A stretch of DNA of 32,625 nt from Gammaproteobacteria bacterium. Its GTDB lineage: Bacteria; Pseudomonadota; Gammaproteobacteria; Magnimaribacterales; D2472. Shown here piece after piece: positions 28,289-32,625 of this stretch. The position numbers and the translations under genes were made by a program. The stretch is taken from NCBI GenBank assembly GCA_023257795.1, contig JALRBL010000068.1:1-32625 (forward strand), read 5' to 3'. The notes under the pieces are model-generated. The model searched no databases. It saw only the letters and a program-made list of their open reading frames with translations, and was not told the origin of the DNA. The first letter of the stretch is position 1; every line of letters starts with the position of its first letter.

Positions 28289-28873
28289 ATGAAAAATACC
28301 CTCAGAGAAACAAAATTTATAAAAGGAGTTACTTCTTATAAATCACTTCCGCAAGATGAGGGAGTTGAAATTGTGTTAGCTGGCAGATCTAATGCAGGCA
28401 AATCAAGCGCACTCAATGCTTTGTGTGAAAATCCAAAACTTGCGCGCATTAGCAAAACACCTGGAAGAACCACTGAAGCAAACTTTTTTGAAGTAAATAC
28501 AGAGCTAAGATTGGTTGACCTTCCTGGTTATGGATATGCAAAATCAACAAAAAAGAAAATCAATAACTGGGCTCCGTTTCTTGATGAGTATTTCGTAAAA
28601 AGAAATTGTTTAAAAGCAGCCGTGCTATTTATGGACATTAGGCACCCCCTAAAAGATTCCGATAGAGCTTTTGCGGATTATTGTCTTGGTCTTGCTCCGA
28701 ATTTAGAAATTGTCTATGTGCTGACCAAGGCTGATAAGCTAAAAAAGAATGAACAAAATAAAGCGGTTTTTTTTCTTGAAAGCTTTATGAATACTTCTAA
28801 TGTTTGGGTAATTTCATCTCTTAATGGCTTCGGTATTGAATCGCTTAGAAACAAGTTATTAAAATTTATCTAA
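28289..28873 (+). CDS. engB: Ribosome biogenesis GTP-binding protein EngB/YsxC
   Basis: 194 aa; GRSNAGKSSALNAL, TPGRTTEANFFEV, DLPGYGYAK, VLTKADKL. Confidence 0.97.
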   Translation: MKNTLRETKFIKGVTSYKSLPQDEGVEIVLAGRSNAGKSSALNALCENPKLARISKTPGRTTEANFFEVNTELRLVDLPGYGYAKSTKKKINNWAPFLDEYFVKRNCLKAAVLFMDIRHPLKDSDRAFADYCLGLAPNLEIVYVLTKADKLKKNEQNKAVFFLESFMNTSNVWVISSLNGFGIESLRNKLLKFI

Positions 28874-28876
28874 ATT

Positions 28877-31549
28877 TCAATGAGCCTCATTCCAGTTTTT
28901 ACCAGCCCCAATTTCTACTTCAAGAGGCACAGATAAATTTACAGCCTTCTCCATTAAGTTTTTAATAGTTTTGGAATAATCTTCAAGCCTATTTTCTTTG
29001 ATTTCAAAAACTAGCTCATCATGAACTTGCATGATCATTTTGATGTCTTGCAGATCATGGCACCAAGCATGAATATCAATCATTGCTTTTTTGATAATTT
29101 CAGCAGCAGACCCTTGAAGCGGCGCGTTTATAGCAGCTCTTTCTGCAGCCTGCCGCCTAAGCCCGTTTGATGAATTAATTTCAGGCATATAAAGTCTTCT
29201 GCCTAAAATAGTCTCAACATATCCATTTTTCTTAGCGTTTTCTCTAATGCTTTCCATGTAATCTTTGACTCCTGAATATTTTTTAAAGTAATTATCTAAA
29301 TATTGTTGTGATTCTGCTCTAGTAATATTCAACTGCCTGCTTAATCCGAAGGCCGACATCCCATAAATCAGCCCAAAATTTATAGCCTTGGCATTGCGCC
29401 TCATATCAGGATTCACGCTTTCTAATGGGGTTCCAAAAACCTCTGCTGCGGTTGCAGAATGAACATCAAGCCCATTTTTAAAAGCATTATTAAGAGATCT
29501 ATCTTTGGATAGGTGAGCCATAATTCTTAGCTCTATTTGAGAGTAGTCAGCTGCTACCAGAACATAACCACGATCTGGAATAAATGCGCCCCTTATCTTT
29601 CTCCCTTCTTCTGTTTTGATGGGTATGTTTTGTAGATTGGGTTCTGTTGAAGAAAGGCGCCCGGTTGATGTGATTGTTTGATGATAAGAAGTGTGAACTC
29701 TTCCGGTATGTGGGTTAATGAGAGCAACCAAAGACTCAGTATAGGTTGACCGAAGTTTGGCTAAACCTCTATATTCCATAATAAATTTTGGTATTTCGAA
29801 TTCCTCTGCAAGTCTTTGAAGAGTGCTTTCATTTGTTGAGGGCTGACCTTTGGGCGTTTTCTGCAATACAGGAAGCGATAACTTATTATATAAAACGTCT
29901 CCAAGCTGCTTTGGGGAGTCTAGATTAAACTCCTCTTTAGCTAAGGAAAATATTTTTGCGGATAATGAATCTAATGAATGTTTTAGGTCTTTTGCAAAAC
30001 TTATCAAGAACGCATCATTAATTTTAACTCCGTTTGCCTCAACCGAGACTAAAGCTTTAAGAAGTTCATACTCCACAGAAACGAGAATTTCGTTTTGAGA
30101 TGGATTCTTTTTAAAATAATCCAATAAATGATTATAAAGCTGCAATGTAACATCAGCGTCTTCACCTGCATATGCAGTTGCTTCTTTTATATCTACATCT
30201 GCAAAAGAAACCGCCTGCTTCCCTTTGCCAACTACCTTCTCAAATGAAATTGTTTGTATTCCAAGGTATTGGTTTGCAAGCGCATCAAGGCCATGTCGAG
30301 ATAATGCTGGGTTGGATACATAAGACATCAACATGGTGTCTGCCAAAAAGTTTTCTAGCTTCAACCCATGACGCCATAAAACTGGTATGTCAAATTTGAG
30401 ATTGTGGCCAACAGCTTTGGAAGAATTTTTTAGTATGGCAGGCCATAATAATTCTTGGATTTTCTCAATTGGGATTTGAGAATCATTGGTTTTATGATTG
30501 ATGGGAATATACCAACCATCCCCTTTTTCAAAAGAAAACGATAAGCCAACTAAATCAGTGGTTATTGTGTCTAACGAGTTAGTTTCGGTGTCTAACGCAA
30601 ATGCCCTTGATGCATTGATCTTAACTATTAGCTGCTTGAGCTTTTCTTCGGTATCGACTGTTTGGTAGCTTGTTTTACTGGTTATGCTTGGCTGAGCTTG
30701 TTTCTTTGAGGTCCAAGCATTGAATTCTAGCTCTATAAAAAGCTCGTTAAGCTTTTCTTCATCTTTTTCAGCTTCTAACAGCTTGTCTAAACTGGGCTCA
30801 AGATCAATATCAGACTTAAGAGTAACAAGATCAATATTCATTGGTAACAAATCTATTGATGCCCTAAGACTTTCCCCCACTGCGCCTGTGATTGCATCTG
30901 CTTCTTTGAGTAAAGATTGAATGGTTTTATGCTCGTTCAGCCACTTTGCAGCCGTTTTGGGGCCTACCTTTGGAACGCCAGGAATGTTGTCAGAACTATC
31001 GCCAACAAGAGCCAAGTATTCGACTATTTGCGACGCATTAACTCCAAATTTTTTCTTAACTCCCGCCTCATCAAACGTTTCGTTCGTCATAGTATTCATC
31101 ATCCTAATCTCAGGATCTCTGACAAGCTGCATAAGATCTTTATCAAGCGATGAAATCGTAACCCTAGGAAATCTTCTGGCTGCCTGCAAAGCAAGTGTTG
31201 CTATCAAGTCGTCGGCTTCAAAACCCTGCATTTCAATAACAGGCATTCCCATGACATTACAAATTTTCTTGAGTGGCTCTAACTGGGGCCGCAAATCTTC
31301 TGGCATAGGCGGCCTATTGGCTTTGTAGGACTCTAGTATCTTGTGTCGGAAATTTTTACCTTTAGCATCAAACACTATTATTGTTTTTGACTCAGCAAAC
31401 TCTTTCTCAATATTTCTAAGCATGCTTATGACGCCCTTAATAGCACCAGTAGGCAAGCCTGACTTTGTCGTTAAGGGAGGCATGGCATGAAATGCTCTAT
31501 ATAAATAGGATGAGCCATCGATTAAAATTATTTCTTTAAATTTTTGCAC
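28877..31549 (-). CDS. polA: DNA polymerase I (5' exo, 3' exo and polymerase domains)
   Basis: 890 aa; LIDGSSYLYRAFHAMPPL, FALDTETNSLD (3'-5' exo), VAADYSQIELRIMAHLS, RRNAKAINFGLIYGMSAFGL, QVHDELVFEI. Confidence 0.98.
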   Translation of the reverse strand: MQKFKEIILIDGSSYLYRAFHAMPPLTTKSGLPTGAIKGVISMLRNIEKEFAESKTIIVFDAKGKNFRHKILESYKANRPPMPEDLRPQLEPLKKICNVMGMPVIEMQGFEADDLIATLALQAARRFPRVTISSLDKDLMQLVRDPEIRMMNTMTNETFDEAGVKKKFGVNASQIVEYLALVGDSSDNIPGVPKVGPKTAAKWLNEHKTIQSLLKEADAITGAVGESLRASIDLLPMNIDLVTLKSDIDLEPSLDKLLEAEKDEEKLNELFIELEFNAWTSKKQAQPSITSKTSYQTVDTEEKLKQLIVKINASRAFALDTETNSLDTITTDLVGLSFSFEKGDGWYIPINHKTNDSQIPIEKIQELLWPAILKNSSKAVGHNLKFDIPVLWRHGLKLENFLADTMLMSYVSNPALSRHGLDALANQYLGIQTISFEKVVGKGKQAVSFADVDIKEATAYAGEDADVTLQLYNHLLDYFKKNPSQNEILVSVEYELLKALVSVEANGVKINDAFLISFAKDLKHSLDSLSAKIFSLAKEEFNLDSPKQLGDVLYNKLSLPVLQKTPKGQPSTNESTLQRLAEEFEIPKFIMEYRGLAKLRSTYTESLVALINPHTGRVHTSYHQTITSTGRLSSTEPNLQNIPIKTEEGRKIRGAFIPDRGYVLVAADYSQIELRIMAHLSKDRSLNNAFKNGLDVHSATAAEVFGTPLESVNPDMRRNAKAINFGLIYGMSAFGLSRQLNITRAESQQYLDNYFKKYSGVKDYMESIRENAKKNGYVETILGRRLYMPEINSSNGLRRQAAERAAINAPLQGSAAEIIKKAMIDIHAWCHDLQDIKMIMQVHDELVFEIKENRLEDYSKTIKNLMEKAVNLSVPLEVEIGAGKNWNEAH

Positions 31550-31605
31550 TATAACAATTATCTCATTAGAGGCTTATAATCTCCATTTGGTTTTATGGCT
31601 CTCTT

Positions 31606-32106
31606 ATGCAACAGCTGATAAATTTCTTTTTAGTTCGATCTAACTTCATCATTGCATTAATATCTTTTGGCTTGGTCCTTGTAGCATACCTCTTTGAAAT
31701 ATTGGGCGGATTTGAGCCTTGTCCACTGTGTATATTTCAAAGATGGTGTTTTATGGGCATGGGGTTAATGGCGCTACTAAAGTTATTTCTAGGTAGCAAA
31801 AAGATAGGCATTTTGGCAATAACTGGAATTTGGTTTTTTGGTGCCAGTGGATTAATTATTGCAGGAAGACAGATATATCTTCAGCATCTACCAAAAGAGC
31901 TCGTTCCCTCGTGTGCACCACCAATGGATTTTTTGTTGGATGCTTTGCCATTTACTGAGGTTTTAGCAACGGTTTTTTTAGCAGATGGAAATTGTGCTGA
32001 AGAAGACTGGAGATTCATTTTCAATTTTGCTGAGTGGGCTGCATTGGGCTTTTTAGCGCTTACGCTTTTTAGTATTGCATCTCAATTTATTGCAAAAAGA
32101 ACATAA
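31606..32106 (+). CDS. dsbB: Disulfide bond formation protein DsbB
   Basis: 166 aa, four TM segments; FEPCPLCIFQRW and second Cys pair (PSCAPPMDF...DGNCAEEDW). Confidence 0.93.
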   Translation: MQQLINFFLVRSNFIIALISFGLVLVAYLFEILGGFEPCPLCIFQRWCFMGMGLMALLKLFLGSKKIGILAITGIWFFGASGLIIAGRQIYLQHLPKELVPSCAPPMDFLLDALPFTEVLATVFLADGNCAEEDWRFIFNFAEWAALGFLALTLFSIASQFIAKRT

Positions 32107-32116
32107 AAATTTGGGT

Positions 32117-32122
32117 TATAAT
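32117..32122 (+). promoter_or_regulatory. TATAAT -10-like box immediately upstream of pckA
   Basis: TATAAT TAATTTGGA ATG: perfect hexamer ending 9 nt before the start. Confidence 0.4.
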
Positions 32123-32131
32123 TAATTTGGA

Positions 32132-32625
32132 ATGGTGAAAAACGACGAACTTACTCAGGTTTTTGAGTTAACGGCTGAAGAGCTTATAGAAAAATCTCTA
32201 GAAAATGGAGAAGGCGTTCTTGCGTCCAATGGAGCGCTTTCAGTTGAAACGGGAGAAAGAACTGGCCGGAGCCCTAACGACAGGTTTATTGTTAAAGAAC
32301 CTGGAACGGAGGATCTGATTGATTGGGGAAACGTTAACAAGCCATTTGATTCCGATAAATTTAATGCGCTTTGGGATAAAGTAGAGTCATATCTAGTTGA
32401 GAAAGATCGCTATGTTTCTCATGTTCATGTTGGTGCTCATGAAGAACACTACCTTCCTATAGAAGTAACCACAGAAACTGCTTGGCACAGCCTTTTTTCC
32501 CAACTCATATTTATTAAGCCAAGCGAATATAACCCTTTAGAAAAAAAGCAATGGCGCATCTTAAGCGCTTCCAATTTCAAGTGCTCTCCTGAAGAAGATG
32601 GCACCAATTCTGAGGCATGCGTAAT
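32132..32625 (+). CDS. pckA: Phosphoenolpyruvate carboxykinase (ATP), truncated by window end
   Basis: MVKNDELTQVFELTAEELIEKSLENGEGVLASNGALSVETGERTGRSPNDRFIVKEP...DGTNSEACVI; GERTGRSPNDRFIV signature of ATP-PEPCK. Confidence 0.93.
   Translation, partial: MVKNDELTQVFELTAEELIEKSLENGEGVLASNGALSVETGERTGRSPNDRFIVKEPGTEDLIDWGNVNKPFDSDKFNALWDKVESYLVEKDRYVSHVHVGAHEEHYLPIEVTTETAWHSLFSQLIFIKPSEYNPLEKKQWRILSASNFKCSPEEDGTNSEACV

Noticed and set aside
30921-31328. 135-aa plus-strand ORF antisense to polA
   Set aside because: Lies fully inside the well-supported polA coding region; no recognisable motifs; antisense shadow ORF.

Overview
This is a compact, AT-rich, chromosomal-type gammaproteobacterial window. 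The gene order and small intergenic gaps suggest a streamlined marine lineage, possibly SAR86-like, but that is inference only. It is almost entirely conserved housekeeping genes in recognisable synteny blocks: lnt-corC-ybeY-phoH-miaB (minus); a DUF1820-like gene and phoD (plus); orn (minus); rsgA-ubiE-ubiJ-ubiB-tatA-tatB-tatC (plus); tkt-pgk-fba-dtd-acyl-CoA dehydrogenase-LOG (minus); metF-metK-ahcY and lptM-lysA-dapF-DUF484-xerC-yigB-small ORF (plus); cyt c4-dsbA-cyt c5 (minus); engB (plus); polA (minus); dsbB and a truncated pckA (plus). I found no rRNA, tRNA, CRISPR array or mobile element. The main points beyond standard annotation are: (1) a compact pseudoknot resembling the SAM-II/SAM-V riboswitch aptamers, directly downstream of a well-spaced sigma70-like promoter and ahead of metF-metK-ahcY; (2) an in-frame switch at the left edge from Lnt sequence to sequence resembling cytochrome c oxidase subunit III, so the Lnt catalytic Cys region is absent (chimeric contig or rearrangement); (3) two small genes missing from the ORF track, tatA (55 aa) and an lptM/yifL-like lipoprotein (38 aa), the latter forcing a later lysA start; (4) TATAAT boxes 6-9 nt ahead of the ATG of phoD, lptM and pckA, suggesting leaderless mRNAs; and (5) a DsbA with a CGHC instead of CPHC active site.
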